64,000 bases of DNA, taken from Paulownia fortunei (taxonomy: Eukaryota > Streptophyta > Magnoliopsida > Lamiales > Paulowniaceae). The stretch covers positions 14,747,445 through 14,811,444 of the forward strand of contig CM033107.1 of NCBI GenBank assembly GCA_019321725.1, in the 5' to 3' direction. Below, one piece after another: positions 35,935-49,529 of the stretch (its first letter is position 1; each line of letters starts with the position of its first letter). The notes beneath the pieces were generated by a model, which searched no databases, was not told where the DNA came from, and worked only from the letters and a program-made list of their open reading frames with translations. The translations under genes were made by a program, and so were the position numbers.

Positions 35935-38150
35935 TGTAATGCCCAATTATCTCCTATATAACCAATAATAAGCATCTTATATGAATATGTATATAATCAG
36001 TACGCATTATCGGATTATGGCATACAAAAAGTATAATTACACGAACATGAATAATTGTTATTTATACTCCAGTTATGCTTTAACATGTATTAGTACATGA
36101 AATATGAGATTAAACTTTTATTTCTTGATTTAACATATTCCTTAAGTGCTTTTTTGCCATGAAAAGCTCAATTTCTCAAATAAGAAAGATTGGTGTGTTG
36201 AACGATCATGAAATGAATTATTTATATTATTCCATACTAGTTATATTCCAAAGTGATTGTTTGCCTAAATATTTGCTTGAAATAGGTTACATTTGGCTAA
36301 GAACTAAAAGTATACAAACTGGTACAATTTGATTGGTCGGTTGACTAGGTTGCATGAAATCATTTTAAATCATATTGCACTTGATTATAACATTAAATCA
36401 TCAATTCTTGTCATCTCCCTAGCCTATAAACCTGGGATTTAGCATGAGAAGACACCAATATGAAGTAACCAATCACCACTCTCCTCTTACCTCTTTTTGA
36501 AAAGTCAAATGAATTTTTTTTATCCATATATTCTTGTGTAAGCTCCTCAAAAAGACCATCCCTTCTTCTCTAGAGTTTTTCTCAAATTTCTACACTCTCA
36601 TACTCACAAAGATTGAATTCAATACATAGGAATCCATAGAACACAAGCTAGAATAAGTTTTTACCCTTTCAAGCTTGAAAACTACTGATTTTGAAGTTTA
36701 ATTTCAATCTAATCAAGGTATGTTATTTTTTAATATTTCTTATGATGAATTTATGGTGTCTTGGATGGTTACATGATTTAGTATCTTTTTGTATGATTGA
36801 AAACTCAAGTAGGATAGACTTGAAGCCAAAACCAAGCTAGTTTCTAGCAAAATTGATAGCCTAATGAAATATGATTATTTTACTTGTTTCTATTAATCAT
36901 GTAATGTTTGTATTATGTTTAAAAGTTTCTATGAATGATTGTGAATAATAGCAATTAGTTTACTTAATTGATTGTTAGAATTAATTTAAGTTAGGACCAA
37001 CGTTATATCATGTTTGATTTCATGTTTTTGATGATGTTCATCAGTATGTTGCTGTCCTATTAGAAAAATATGGAAATTATATTATTCTTGAAGTCATGTA
37101 AATTAACATTAAATTATTTACAAAAGATTGAAAATTATATATGATTTTGAGTAGGTTAGATTTTCAACATGTTATGTGACTGATTAAAAGAATATTGAAA
37201 AGTACATAATCTGATTATGTTAGACCTTTAACACATCCTATCTTTCAAAAAAACTAACATTGTCACTTCTTAGCACAAAGTGAACTTGAGGTAATTTGAG
37301 ACTTTCATTTATTGTATCACAAGAATCATATAATATTGTTCATATTTTGAAGTGATTGTTATTATTTGTCTATTATATAACTTTGATGTATATCATGGCT
37401 TATGAAGCACAATACTATTAAGAAGATAATGAGTTAAAAGAAAGTATGGTACTTGATTGATAATCGACTAGGTAAGGAATGTGGGTGGGATCGACGGACC
37501 CAATAAATGATGGTAAATATTTAAGATTGAAAAATCAAGATAGAAAAACCACAATAAATGAGATAGAATACGACTAATACCTGAGGTTGAAAGACCAGGT
37601 ATGAAAATCCCATATTATTTATCTTATTGGCCAATTATTATGAAAAAGTTCCAAAAAGATCACGGTTTATCACTATCAGTTAAGTACCACATTTCAAGGG
37701 TAACCGAAAAGAATGCTTTATGAAAGAAAGTTATTGAATTGAATAATGTATTTAATGATTGATGATATTTGCATGTACTATATTTGTTATTACATCAGTT
37801 TCACCTTAATGAGCCTATAACTTATTAGATTCTTGTGATGCAGGTTAAAATATACAGGTTTAGAGGTTGACTAAGTCTCTAGAACAGCCCCCAACAGAGA
37901 TTTGTTCATATGACATGTTTCAAACAGTTTTTATAGCCTATTTTGAAAACTTTATTTTTATTTTTTCAATAAGTCGCTCTGTTATGGTTTTGTAAACAGA
38001 TGTATATTAAATTATAAACGGGATAATAGTAACATGTACTTAATATTGATTTATGTAAATGGTATGTATAACAAAATGAAAGAACAAATAAATTTCAAGT
38101 CCTTTTCTCAGCTTATTTGGGACTCTACAATTAGGTTAAGAGGTGTTACA
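35935..38150 (+). repeat. 3' LTR of the chromovirus
   Basis: The 2,216 bp run from TGTAATGCCCAATT to GAGGTGTTACA, with TG...CA ends. It directly follows the pol tail and a weak purine-rich stretch. It inserted into a copia LTR, whose sequence starts at 38157. No matching 5' LTR is present. Nothing coding is visible inside. Confidence 0.8.
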
Positions 38151-38765
38151 AATACATGCCACTCATTAAGTTCCATACATGCTACTGGAACATCCAACAT
38201 ATCCCTTTTATGATTGTCAAGCAATAAGAAGATACATCAAGATGGAACATGACGTGTACAAAGCTACCATGGTGCCTCAAGTTTAAAGACTAGTCGTGTA
38301 CTATTATAACTTGAAAATTTTTATTCAACAGATAATATCTCCAACTAAGAATTTCCAGCGGTACTATTTGGTGTACGTGTTACCTAACAAGCACCTGCAT
38401 ACATGCACTAGTATCACTTCACCAATACCTATGGAGAAAGACATCATCCTCATGTGAGCATGCATCGTAAGCACGAGTTTCATTGGGCTATTTAATGTCC
38501 TATCTCAAAAAGTCCTCGACCTAGAATTAATTTAAGACCAAAGCCATAGAGGCATATTTCATGATCGTCATCATATGTGTGACCATGCCCCGTAGCTAAG
38601 TTTGGTTTAGGGACTTTATCTAATTATACATAATTAAAGATAAAGAGAATGTTTATTTTATTAATATGATTTGATAATTATTTTACAAATACAAGAATAC
38701 AAAAGACACCAATCTAATTAGCGCGTCGGATACTACTCTAACAGGTGATACTCCCTAGTGCGAAC
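38151..38765 (-). mobile_element. Copia LTR fragment with internal stub
   Basis: Positions 38157-38743 match the LTR half that ends ACTACTCTAACA on the plus strand (compare 42430-42998). It is followed by 22 bp resembling the copia 3' internal end (CGCACTAGGGAGTATCACC on the minus strand), and then gypsy gag begins. It is cut on the left by the chromovirus. Confidence 0.8.
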
Positions 38766-39330
38766 TACTACAACCATAATCTTGCTTTGTCCCTTAGAGG
38801 GAATAGATATAAATGGAGCTTTATTACTTTATCAAACACTCTATTCATCTTGATTGTATTGCATATCTCAAGGAACATAACTAAGTGAGCATTAGGATCA
38901 TCGAGTGAAGTTCCCCCAAACTAATTATGTTGAACCATACTGATAAGTGCAGGTTTAAGTTTAAAATTGTTAGCATTGATCGAGTGACGAGTAATTCTTG
39001 AATAATGCTGATTAACCAGAGACTGAAAATAATCCTAGATTACTCGTTATGGTTGCGGCTATATATGTGGTTAAATCTGATTTTTGTTGTTCACAAGAGT
39101 CATTGCTTGAGCCTCATTTCTTTTTGCTGCCCTAATTCCCTAAGCTAACCTTCGATTTCTGGGTCAAAAGAGAAGTAGTTCAAAACTTCGAGCTTTTTCG
39201 CATTAACTTATACAACAAATTAAAACAAAAAGAGTAAATAAAGTAAAAAAATCTAAATTAAAACTAAGATTACTTGGTAAACAGTATTACTGCAAATAAG
39301 ATTATTTAATCTCAAGCAAAGCCGCCAAAA
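38766..39330 (-). pseudogene. X-like gypsy gag N-terminus and leader (X3)
   Basis: This is collinear with 15410-15979. The minus strand carries gag N-terminal sequence (about 39110-38766), including the region of the FKLKPALIS-like motif. A leader follows with a degenerate primer site at about 39316-39330 (GCCGCCAAAAAC on the plus strand, where X2 has GACGCCAAAAAC). The copy is more diverged than X1 or X2. Confidence 0.7.
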
Positions 39331-39333
39331 ACT

Positions 39334-40732
39334 TGTATGCTAAATTCCTACTGTAAGTGTACAATGTCATGTTTTAATAAAAAGTGATGAGATAAGGTTG
39401 TCGTATCCACAGGGATTAAAATCAAATAAATAATAAGTAATATAATTAAAATAACCCTAATTTTATTTAAATGACATTATCAAAGGTTTGTTAAATATTA
39501 AACTAAAAATCCTAAAACTGAAAGAAAGCTTTTGACTTGGCAAATCTATAGAAAAACTGATATGGACTAAATCCCTGAAGTATGATTTTGCATAATTATT
39601 CACTATGTTTTATTAGATCAATTTGTCAAACTTTGAATTTAAATTTTTAAGTCAAGAATCCTGAATTAATCAACTCCCTCTCCTTAGTGTCAAGTGAGAT
39701 TGATTAATCTTTGAGCCTTCTTGATATCATAGCCCTTTTCGTGAACCTAAATTCAGATTTTGATATTTCTATAAAAATCTAAAAACTAAATTTTTAAAAA
39801 GCATAATTATTTTTTTTAACAACTTTAAAGGATTCATACGCCTCTCGAACTATATGAATTCCTAAATTATATTATCCCAAGGTTACTTACAAAAGTCCTT
39901 CTCCCAAGTGTTGAGTTTCATATACCAAACATTAAAGATTAACAGCGCCAATTAATCAAGATGCAATCAAATCGAGATAACAAAAAAAATTGAATAAATT
40001 TAAATACAATAAATCAATAATCAAAATATAGTTTCAAACTTAGGTTACATCATCCCCTAGATAACAAATTTAGTCTATAATTAATTTTGAAAGTTCATAA
40101 ACAAATACATGTTCATGAAAAGAAAAGTAGAAACTCTAAAAATTGAGAGTAGAATCAGTTCTCTACATTTAGGAATTGACATATTCAATCTTGTTTAAGT
40201 CTTCTTCCTTGTTCTCTCTTTATTTCTTCCTCTCCAAGAAGTGTAGTCTTTAAAATGTCATTTCTTCATGAAAAACAATAACTAAAACTAATCCATGGCT
40301 TTTTGTCATTAGGCAGCTCTGCAGCGCGAAGAACCAATGTTGTGGCGCCAAACCTACTGGAGGTTCAACAAATTTTCATCAATCAGTGTCGTGGCTCAAC
40401 AAACTGGCGATACAGCACTAAAGTCTCTAACTGGACTCCTTCTCAAGTGGCACCGCGGCTCTACAAAATGGCACCACGATACCAAAATCTCTATTTTTTC
40501 CTAAGTCATTCAGCCACGCTGTGACACAAGAAAATGGCCTCACAACGCCAACCTTTCTGCCTTGGCTCGAAATCTTCCATTCTTTCCAATCTTCTCGAAT
40601 CTTTTATACTTGTCTCATTTTTTAGTTTTCTATAAAATATAAACAAAAAATTTAAAACACAAGAATTTCTTGAAGCCGAATAAATGATTAAGCTAAAGGT
40701 ATATAAATTATAGGTATAAAACAAACTCAACA
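39334..40732 (-). repeat. X3 5' LTR
   Basis: The 1,399 bp run from TGTATGCTAAA to AAACTCAACA on the plus strand. Both ends align with LTR-X (15986-17610). Its right edge cuts an RPL31 pseudogene. Positions 40300-40560 are less AT-rich and repeat motifs such as GTGGCNCC; the 73-residue ORF there is not a gene. Confidence 0.75.
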
Positions 40733-40885
40733 TGAATTACACAACTCCATTTATGTTTGTTGAACTTGACATCAACTTTGACAGGTGTAGTCCCCATTGT
40801 CTTTTGGGTGAACTTTCTTATTTCCTTGATAGCTTTAAGAGCCTTCTTCTTGAAGGTGCATCTACAAAGGTGTTTCTGTTGATTG
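40733..40885 (-). pseudogene. RPL31: Ribosomal protein L31 pseudogene, middle part
   Basis: eL31 is a component of the cytosolic large ribosomal subunit. The minus strand reads [20 protein letters not shown], then [19 protein letters not shown], matching the central part of plant eL31 ([20 protein letters not shown]...). After WSCVI the sequence is cut by the X3 LTR at 40732. The 5' end of the same copy lies 17 kb away at 57795-57856, beyond a copia element that entered at a GATTG site. The C-terminal half of the protein (about the last 50 residues) is not in the window. No intron is seen across the codons present, so it may be a processed copy, but the normal intron positions would need checking. 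Confidence 0.88.
40881..40885. repeat. Target site duplication of the outer copia (with 57795-57799)
   Basis: GATTG lies directly before the LTR start at 40886 and again directly after the LTR end at 57794. The exact match fixes both borders of the outer element. Confidence 0.92.
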
Positions 40886-42998
40886 TGTTGGGTTCGCACG
40901 ATCCCAAAAAATATATATGCAGCAAAAATTAAAATTTTTCAAAAATATAAATATACATTACATCACATGTAATTAAAATAAATCCTGGAACCCTTTCGCG
41001 ATTACTCAATTGTGCATTTTCTGATAGTTAAAATAAGAAAGTTTTAGAAACCCTTACCTTGATTTGCACTCCAGCTAATGTAGGGATTAAAACGATTCAA
41101 ATCGTTATCCTTACTGAAAGTATCTCCATGTTCTTCAATTCAAAACCCCTTTGATTGAAATTTGATTCGCTTCTAGGATCCCAAATGCTATCCCTCTAAC
41201 GGTATCCACACTTAGGATGTTCATTCGCAACTGAATCCTATGCTAGTAGTTTTTGATTCGATAATTCTATCCCAAAATAATTTTATTTGGAACAAAAACA
41301 CACTAACAATTAGTATTTTAGGTGTTTAATTTAATTTTTAATTCAATAATTGAATCAAGAATTAAACTAGATAAAAGGTTGACGAACTTTTGGAGATTGA
41401 AAGAAAAAGAGGGATGATTTTTTGGAGATGAAGAAAACTATTTTTCTTCATGAGAGAGGGGTTGTTTTCCATGTTTTTTCTTCACAAAAATATGCAATAA
41501 AATCTCCATAAAAAAAACATCCAAGAGGATTATCAATAAAGGCTACCACAAGTCCTTTCCATGTAGGACTCTTCTTCATTTCCTATTTTCAACTCTTTTA
41601 GTAAGTTTCCTTATTCCATAAGGACCTTTCTTTTTCCTTATAACCTCTTAGAAATTGAATTCCAAATTCAACTTCCTCTAACAATTGAATTCTCAATCCA
41701 ATTTCCTAATAGGCTTCCTACAAAGGCCTAAATAATCAACTAGGCCCTACTTTAATTGATCCAATCAATTAAATTAATTTATTTAATTAATTAGGTTCAT
41801 TTTAATTAATTGATCTAATTAATTAATTAAATATTCTAATTGGGCTCCTTAATCCAGTTAGGTCCAATCAATTAATCTAATTAATTAATTAAATTAATTT
41901 CACACTTGAATTAATTTAAGCTCCATTAATTAATCATATTAATTAATTTAATCCAACACTTGAATTAATTTCTAGACTAGAAATAGACTTGTCCAAGTTT
42001 TGTGTGTGACCCCTTAAGTTCACTTTAAGCTAGCCATAGGTTCACAACTCTTGTGAATTAGTTGAACAATTAATTGCTCTGATTAATTAATTCTCTTGAA
42101 ATTAACTCATTAATTCCAAGAATTCACAAGACATGCGAAGCACCTAGCAATGCATCTAAGGTGAATGTGCGAACTTATTTGAATTACGAATACCAGCAAG
42201 TACAGTCCTTCCATCATCTAATCTCCTAATTGAGCATAGGGTATAGATGTTAAGTCGAAACCCCATTAGCTCAATAACTATGTTTCCATTCCTAGTAACT
42301 TGATTCGATGATGAATAATTTGAAAACCCCACGTCTAATTTCCATCCAACCTTAGCCAAGGATTTTAGAGTCAAGTACAGTGGAACACATAGGAGATTCA
42401 CCAATTCATCTAGATAGGTAACGGATCCTTTGTTGGCCACTCATTAATCTCCATACATGAAGATGTTAGTGATTGTTATGCAATCAGGAAATATATCAAA
42501 GTACAACATGTCATGGATAAATTTACTATGGTGCCTCAAGTCCAAGGACTAATTCTTGCATTATCGTAACGAAAAAATTCTCATTCAACATTAGAATATT
42601 TTCAATTAGGAATTTTTAGGTGGGGTTTTTCAGTATACTTGTTCCCAACAAGCACCCATATACATGCACTAATATCTCTACACCAATACCTATAGAATGA
42701 GACATCCTCTTTTCGAGCCTGCATCGTATATGTAAGTTTCAATCGGGTCAGTGATGTCCCATCTCATTAATTCTTAACTTGGAATATTTTAAGATCATAG
42801 CCTTAGAGGCATATTCTACAATCACCATCATATGCGCAATCATGCCCCATAGCTATGTGTGATCTAAGGATTTTATCTAATTCTTATGATGAATTTAAGA
42901 TAAAGATTATCATTTAAATGATATTAATATAAATAAGAATGATTCTCAAGAGTATAAAAATGGCCAGAACAATTGGCACGCCAAACACTACTCTAACA
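40886..42998 (-). repeat. Outer copia 3' LTR
   Basis: Plus-strand ends are TGTTGGGTTCGCACG and CACTACTCTAACA. It is followed at 42999 by the polypurine side (ATCTCCTACTTGC on the plus strand). The ORF at 42156-42440 is LTR sequence. Confidence 0.9.
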
Positions 42999-43119
42999 AT
43001 CTCCTACTTGCAGTAGAGACAATTGCCCTCGTATTAAAGCCCATCTTCTGAAGATATTCTTCAAATACTTATCTAAAGGGTTTAATCATTAGGTCTGCTA
43101 TGTTTTCTGCTGATCTTTC
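42999..43119 (-). mobile_element. Outer copia internal 3' end (121 bp)
   Basis: This is collinear with 45207-45327. It ends at the CTTTC target site (43115-43119) of the inner element and continues at 52575. Confidence 0.85.
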
Positions 43120-45206
43120 TGTTGGGTTCGCGCGATCCCAGGAAACGTATACGCAGCGGAATTTAAAATTTTTCAAAAAAACATAAATATATATTACATC
43201 ACATGTAATTAAAATGAATTCCAGAACCCTTTCGCGATTATTCAGTTGTACATTTTTTGATAGTTAAAGTAAGAATGTTTCAAAAACTCTTACCTTGATT
43301 TGCACTCCGGCTGATGTAGGGATTGAAACGATTCAAATCGTTTTCCCTGCATGAAAGTATCTCCATATTCTTCAATTCAAAATCCCTTTGATTGAAATCT
43401 GATTCACTTTTAGGATCCCAAATGTTATCCGTCTAACGGTATCCACACCTTGGATCCCACTCGCAACCAAATCCTATACTAGTAGTTTTTGATTCGATAA
43501 TTCTATCCTAGAATGTTTTTTGTTTGGAACAAGAACACACTAACAATTAGTGTTTTAGGTGTTTAATTTAATTCTTAATTCAACAATTAAATCTAGAATT
43601 AAACTAGATAAAAGGTTGGTGAACATTTGGAGATTAAAAGGAAATGAGGTACGAATTTTTGAGGATGAAAGAAAACTATTTTTCTTCACAAAAATCTGCA
43701 ATTAAAATCCCCATAAAAATATCCAAGAAGATTGTCAATAAAGGCAACCACAAGTCTTTTCCATATAGGACTCTTCTTCCTTTCTTATCTCCAACTCTTT
43801 TGGTAAGTTTCTTTATCCCATAAGGACTTTCCTTTTTCCTTATTACCTCTTAGAAATTGAATTTTCAATTCAACTTCTTTTAGGAATTAGATTACCAATC
43901 CAATTTCCTAATGGGCTTTCTACAAGCCCACACCTAATGAGCTTAGGCCTAAGTAATCAATTAGACTCTACTTTAATTGATCCAATCAATTAAATTAATT
44001 CATTTAATTAATTAGGCCCATCTTACTTAATTGATCCAATCAATTAATTAAATATTCCAATTGGGCTTCCTAATCCAATTAGGTCCAATAAATTAATCTA
44101 ATTAATTCTACACTTCAATTAATTTAACCCCATTAATTAATTTAATCCAACACTTGGATTAATTTTTAGGCTAGAAATGGACTTGTCCAAGTTTTGTGTG
44201 TGACCCCTTAGGTTCACTTTAAACTAGTCGTGGGTTCATAACTCTTCTGACTTAGTTGAACAATTAATTATTTTGATTAATTAATTCTCTTGAAATTAAC
44301 TCATTAATTTCAAGAACCCACAAGACATAGAAAGCATCTAGCAATGCATCATGACTCCTAGTCTAAGATGAATGTGCAAACCTATTTCAATTACGAATAC
44401 CATGCAAGTACGGTCCTTCCGTCATCTAATTCCCGATTGAGCCTAGGGCATGGATGTTAAGTCGAAATCCCATTAGCTCAATAACTATGTTTTCATTCCT
44501 AGTAGCTTGACTCGATGATGAATAATTAAAAAATTCCACGTCTAATTTTTATCCAACCTTGGCCAAGGATTTTAGAGTCAAGCACAGTGGAACACATAGG
44601 AGATTCACCTATTTATCTAGATAGGTGACGGATTCTTTGTTGGCCACTCATTAATCTCCATATATGAAGATGTTATACCCAATATAAACCACTTGTGATT
44701 GTCATGCAATCAAAAAATATATCAAAGTACAACATGTCATGCATAAGATTACCATAGTGCCTCAAGTCCTAAGACTAATTCTTGCACTATCATAATGAGA
44801 AAATTCCCATTCGACAATAGAATATTTTCAGGTGGGGTTGTTCAGTATACTTGTTCTAACAAGAACCCGCAGACATGCACTAGCGTCTCCACACCAATAC
44901 CTATGGAACGAGGTATCCTCCTTCGAGCCTGCATCGTATGTGCAAGTTTCAACGGATCAATGATGTCCCATCTTATTGATCCTTAACTTGAAATGTTTTA
45001 AGATCACAGCCTTAGAGGTATATTCTACGATCACCATCATATGCGCAAACATGCCTATAGCTATGTGTGATCTAAGGACTTTATCTAATTCTTATGATGA
45101 ATTTAAGATAAAGATTGCCATTTAAATGATATTAATATAAATAAGAATGATTCGCAAGAGTATAAGAATGGCCAGAACAATTGGCACACCAGGCACTACT
45201 CTAACA
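43120..45206 (-). repeat. Inner copia 3' LTR
   Basis: Starts TGTTGGGTTCGCGCG and ends CACTACTCTAACA on the plus strand. The polypurine tract is next to it at 45207-45218 (minus strand CAAGTGGGAGAT). The ORF at 44795-44986 is LTR sequence. Confidence 0.9.
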
Positions 45207-48180
45207 ATCTCCCACTTGCCCTAAAGACAATTGCCCTCGTATTAAAGCTCATCTTCTGAAGATGTCCTTCAAATACTTATCTAAAGGGTTAAAACAGTGG
45301 GTCTGCTATATTTTCTGTCGAGGCAAATCTTTTTACACTGATGTTGCCTCTACCAATGATTTTCATAATGAGGGTATCGCTAATCTATTTCTGCTTGGAT
45401 CCTTTGATGAGACCTTAGCTTCTTTATTCGTGCAATAGCCCCCATTGTTATCGCAGTACTCCAGTACTCAATTAACAATGGTTGGAACTACATCTAACAT
45501 TTAGATTAAGTTCCTTATCCAAACAATCCATTTTTCCAGCATCGTATGCCCAGATATATTCAACCATGGTGGTGGAATCCGTGGTTGTTATAAGTTTAAA
45601 ACTCTTTCAAACTAACCGTCCCACCATTTAGGATAAACATAAATTTAGACATAGACTTCAAGTCATCTACTTTAAACTAAAAACTAGATGAAGCATCTAA
45701 GTTTCAGTTCTCCATAACTGAACTCCAAAAAGAAATCCTTAGTGCTTCATAAGTACTAAAGACCGTCTTTACGGCTTCTAATGCTTTTCGCATCAAATTG
45801 ATTGATATTTTGTTCGTAACACTCAGAGCATTTCTAATATCAAATCATGTACATAGATTTGCATATTTTATGCTTTCTTTCAAGGATGCATAAAACATGT
45901 GAGTCATTATTTCTCTTTATTCAAAAGTCTTTGGGGACGAGGACTTCGAAAGAAATCCCATAACTCATAAACAAGAATCTCTTCTAGGATTCTTCCATGC
46001 TAAACCATTTTAGCATCTAATCTATGTACTTGGATTTAGGATAGTCCAAGCATCCTTTCAGATCTATTTCCGTAAATCTCAATCCCCAATCCCTAGGATG
46101 CTTATCCCAAATCTCTCTTGGAGAACTTTGTAGATGACAAGTCTCAATTGACTGCAATATTTCTACATCATCTCTATAAGTAAAATGTTGTCAACGTAAA
46201 ACACAACAATCATCACCATACTCCCACTAACCCTCTTGTACACATATGGCTCATTCGCATTCCTAAGGAAATCAAACCATTTGATTGCTTTAGAGAATTG
46301 AATGTTCCACATTCGGAAAATTTATTTTGAGTTCTTAACAGATCTCTAAAGCTCGCAAACTTTTGCTTGCATTTGTTTGATATGAAGACCTCAGACCACT
46401 TAACTTATATCCCTTTCTCAATACCCCTATTGAGAAAGACGATCTTCATATCCCTTTGTCATATCTAGTAGTCATAATACGTAGATATAACTAGCATACT
46501 CTAAATGGACTTTAGCATCACGTTTGGTAAAAAGTATCCTCAATAGTCAATACCTTGACTATAAACATAACACTTTACTACTAGTCCTGCCTTTATAGGT
46601 CACCACCTCCTCATATTCTTCAATTTATATTTGTAGACTCGTTTGCAGCTAATGGGAACCATTCCCACTAATAGGCCCACCAAGGTCAAACTTTGTTGGA
46701 ATACATAAAGTCCATTTTGGATTGCATGACATTTTCCCAATTTCCGAATTAATGTTATATATCTTTACTCCTTATGAAAATCAATATTTAAAAAGGAGAT
46801 CCTCCTTGCTGCTCTCTAGCAAGAGACTCTTATCGTATAAGTAGCCCCGAGATCCTTTTAGATCTCTTTGGAGGTTGTGTACTAGAAGTTTTAGTAATTT
46901 GTTCATACACCATTGCCACTTGTGAGACAAACTGTGGTTCTTGAACTGTTTCAAATTCTATGGTCTTGCAATTTCTATCTAATAGAAATTTCTTCTTCTC
47001 AAGAAGGTGGTGTCTCTAGAAAACAAACTATTTTGTTCTTAGGAACCATAGAAATGGTATTCTTTAGATTCATTTGAATACCCCACATATTTGCATAAGC
47101 TAGATTCACATCCATCATATCTCCCACTAACTGCTTTAAAGAAGCATGCCCCTTTATACCTTTAGGTATATATGCTAGGGGTCTTTTACCACATCATATC
47201 TCATATGATGTTTTGAGCATCGATTTAGATGATATCCTTACTTGATAAGAATATTATCGATTCTAGGGTAAATTCTAGAATAAATGAGGAAATAAGTGAA
47301 ACTCAACTTGGATTCACTTAAAGTGAGAATCTAATTCTCCATTTGATAATCAAGAACTTACCACCTTAGTATTCTCTTCTTCGATCACATCGATTGATTT
47401 AATACTTTGGCTGATTTAATTCTTTACTTCATGTCTAAATTCTTTGAACCCTTCAAAGGATTTTAGAATAATGAAGTAAGAAGAGTTCGCTTGTACACTA
47501 ACACTTAGTGGACTGCTTACGTCCCTTTGGATCACATCTAAAGACGTGGTTTGCTCCATTTGTCCCACAAATGGTGATTTGGTCATGTTTTCCTAAAGAT
47601 AAGATTTACAAGTTAGCACTTATACAAGTCCAAAAGGTCAAGAAAATATACCATCTTTTAAACTCTTTCTTTAGAGATATGACCTAATCTAGCTAACCAC
47701 AAGTATGCACTGTTTTGATTATCTAATTCTTAGATTACTTTGTTGATTATGTAGCATGGAATATTGGATTGTATATTTCATTTGTCAATGTATCAAAGAT
47801 AATTAACTAATACTATCATAATTCCATCCAGAGTTAAGTGGATCATTCCTATAGCCAATAAAGCAACACTTACTTTATTCTCAAGCTTAAGGATCGTCCT
47901 TTATCTTAGTCTCCATTTTTCTTGTCATCCACTGCAACCCCTTGCAAAGATGGGATCATATCCGATATCCAATATCCAAGAAAAAATTTATCAACCTTAA
48001 TAGTTGATATCAACAATGTATAAACTTGAATTAGAACCCCTTCTAATTCAACTAAGCAAGTTAATACTTGTGTTTCCTTTTTCTATGCCCTAAATATCCA
48101 CAATGGTGACAAACATCTATATTGAGCTAGTAAGTTTGTTTGTTTGTCTAGATTATCCTATGTAGAATTACTAGCGATAA
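45207..48180 (-). pseudogene. Inner copia pol and gag tail, degenerate
   Basis: On the minus strand a zinc knuckle reads CHHCGYLGHRKRKHKY (about 48120-48070). Protease, integrase and RT follow, all without long ORFs. The RT box reads FYVDNILLI (46188-46199), with Asn in place of the second Asp of YVDD, as in copia A. RNase H lies near 45330-45700. The capsid part of gag is absent: the leader (about 48200) joins sequence just upstream of the zinc knuckle, so about 700 bp present in copia A (23995-24700) are missing. Confidence 0.8.
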
Positions 48181-49529
48181 CCATTATCCTATGCGAGGCA
48201 GAAATTTAAGCATTCATTCAATTAATATCTATTTATGATATGGTCTTTAATCATAAATATCTCCCACTATTTTATTTAAATCCCATCACCCTCTAGATGG
48301 AAATTCGAGAAATCTAATTTCTTAGTGGGCTTGAAGTCCAACTAGCCTTACCATACATTCTAATTTTATGAGCTCATATAACAAAACTAAAAGGTAACTA
48401 ACAACATTAGTAGTTGCATCCCCATGCAATCCTCAAGCTCTTTTGCCTCACCTCTTCCCATACACCCCAATTTTATGAGCCCATATGGTACTAAGTATCA
48501 AACATTACCCATCAAACATCCATGTAGATGGAGCATCTAAACATCCCACGACTCATGTCCAATAATAAAGACGAGTCCACCCCATGGGCATCTCAATACT
48601 TAGTAGTGGTCACAACTTGCCTACACTTAGCTCATCCCACGACTCATGGCCAACGGACTAAATGTGGTAGCGTATCGACATGCCACTACTTTTGATGGAA
48701 GGCATAGACGATTGGGTTCTACCCAATATTGCCCATTTACGCTTGATATTGAACTAATAAAGGTTCTCAACTTGAAACATTTTCAATTGAGGGTCATACT
48801 AGATTTTTCATACAAGGTTTCATCGTTTTCTTTTCTTGTTTATTTAATATTCACTATCCTAACGATGACAAGCATACATCATAAGAAAATATTAAATAAA
48901 CACAACATGTATCATATACACACTAAAATAAATAGATGATCATGAGCCTTTAATCCTATGCGATCCACTTGAGCCAAATTGGATCTAGGTCAATCTAAGG
49001 GTGATAATTAAAATGCAAATAGACCTATCTATTACATAAATATATCCCATACATTCTTGGGCCTTGTTTTCTCATTTTTCCTCTGTCTTCATTCAATGTT
49101 CTTGTAATGTCCGCCAAATTACAAAAAGATTAACCTCACCGCCTAATTTTACTCTCATTACATTTGCTAAAACTAAAAGAAACCTTAGAAAAATTCTAAG
49201 GGGAGATACATAGGAGGGAGATAGAAGTGCATCAAGAATAAAACAGAGAAAGGTGAGACTCGCAGGTCTCATTTTAATTAAAATTCAAAAATAACCAATT
49301 ATGAATAAAATTAAACCAATCACATTGGCCTAGGCTCTATGATCATCCAACTAGCATGCTTAACCTAAATCATCATATGATAATGGAAACATATAAATTT
49401 ACCGATTATGTTATGTGCAATTTCTTTCAAATTTAGGATTTTTACGAAAAATGATTATTCAAAAATTAAAATTAATATTTAATTTTAAAATAAAAAACCA
49501 TAAACTTCACATAACAATTACATAACGAA
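48181..49529 (-). other. Inner copia leader, proximal part
   Basis: This is non-coding. The part 48190-48725 is collinear with the leader of copia A (23449-23994). The 97-residue ORF on the plus strand at 48646-48939 runs against the element and looks accidental. Confidence 0.65.

Noticed and set aside
40303..40524. 73-codon ORF on the plus strand
   Set aside because: It lies within the X3 LTR in a stretch of repeated GTGGC motifs; LTR sequence, not a gene.
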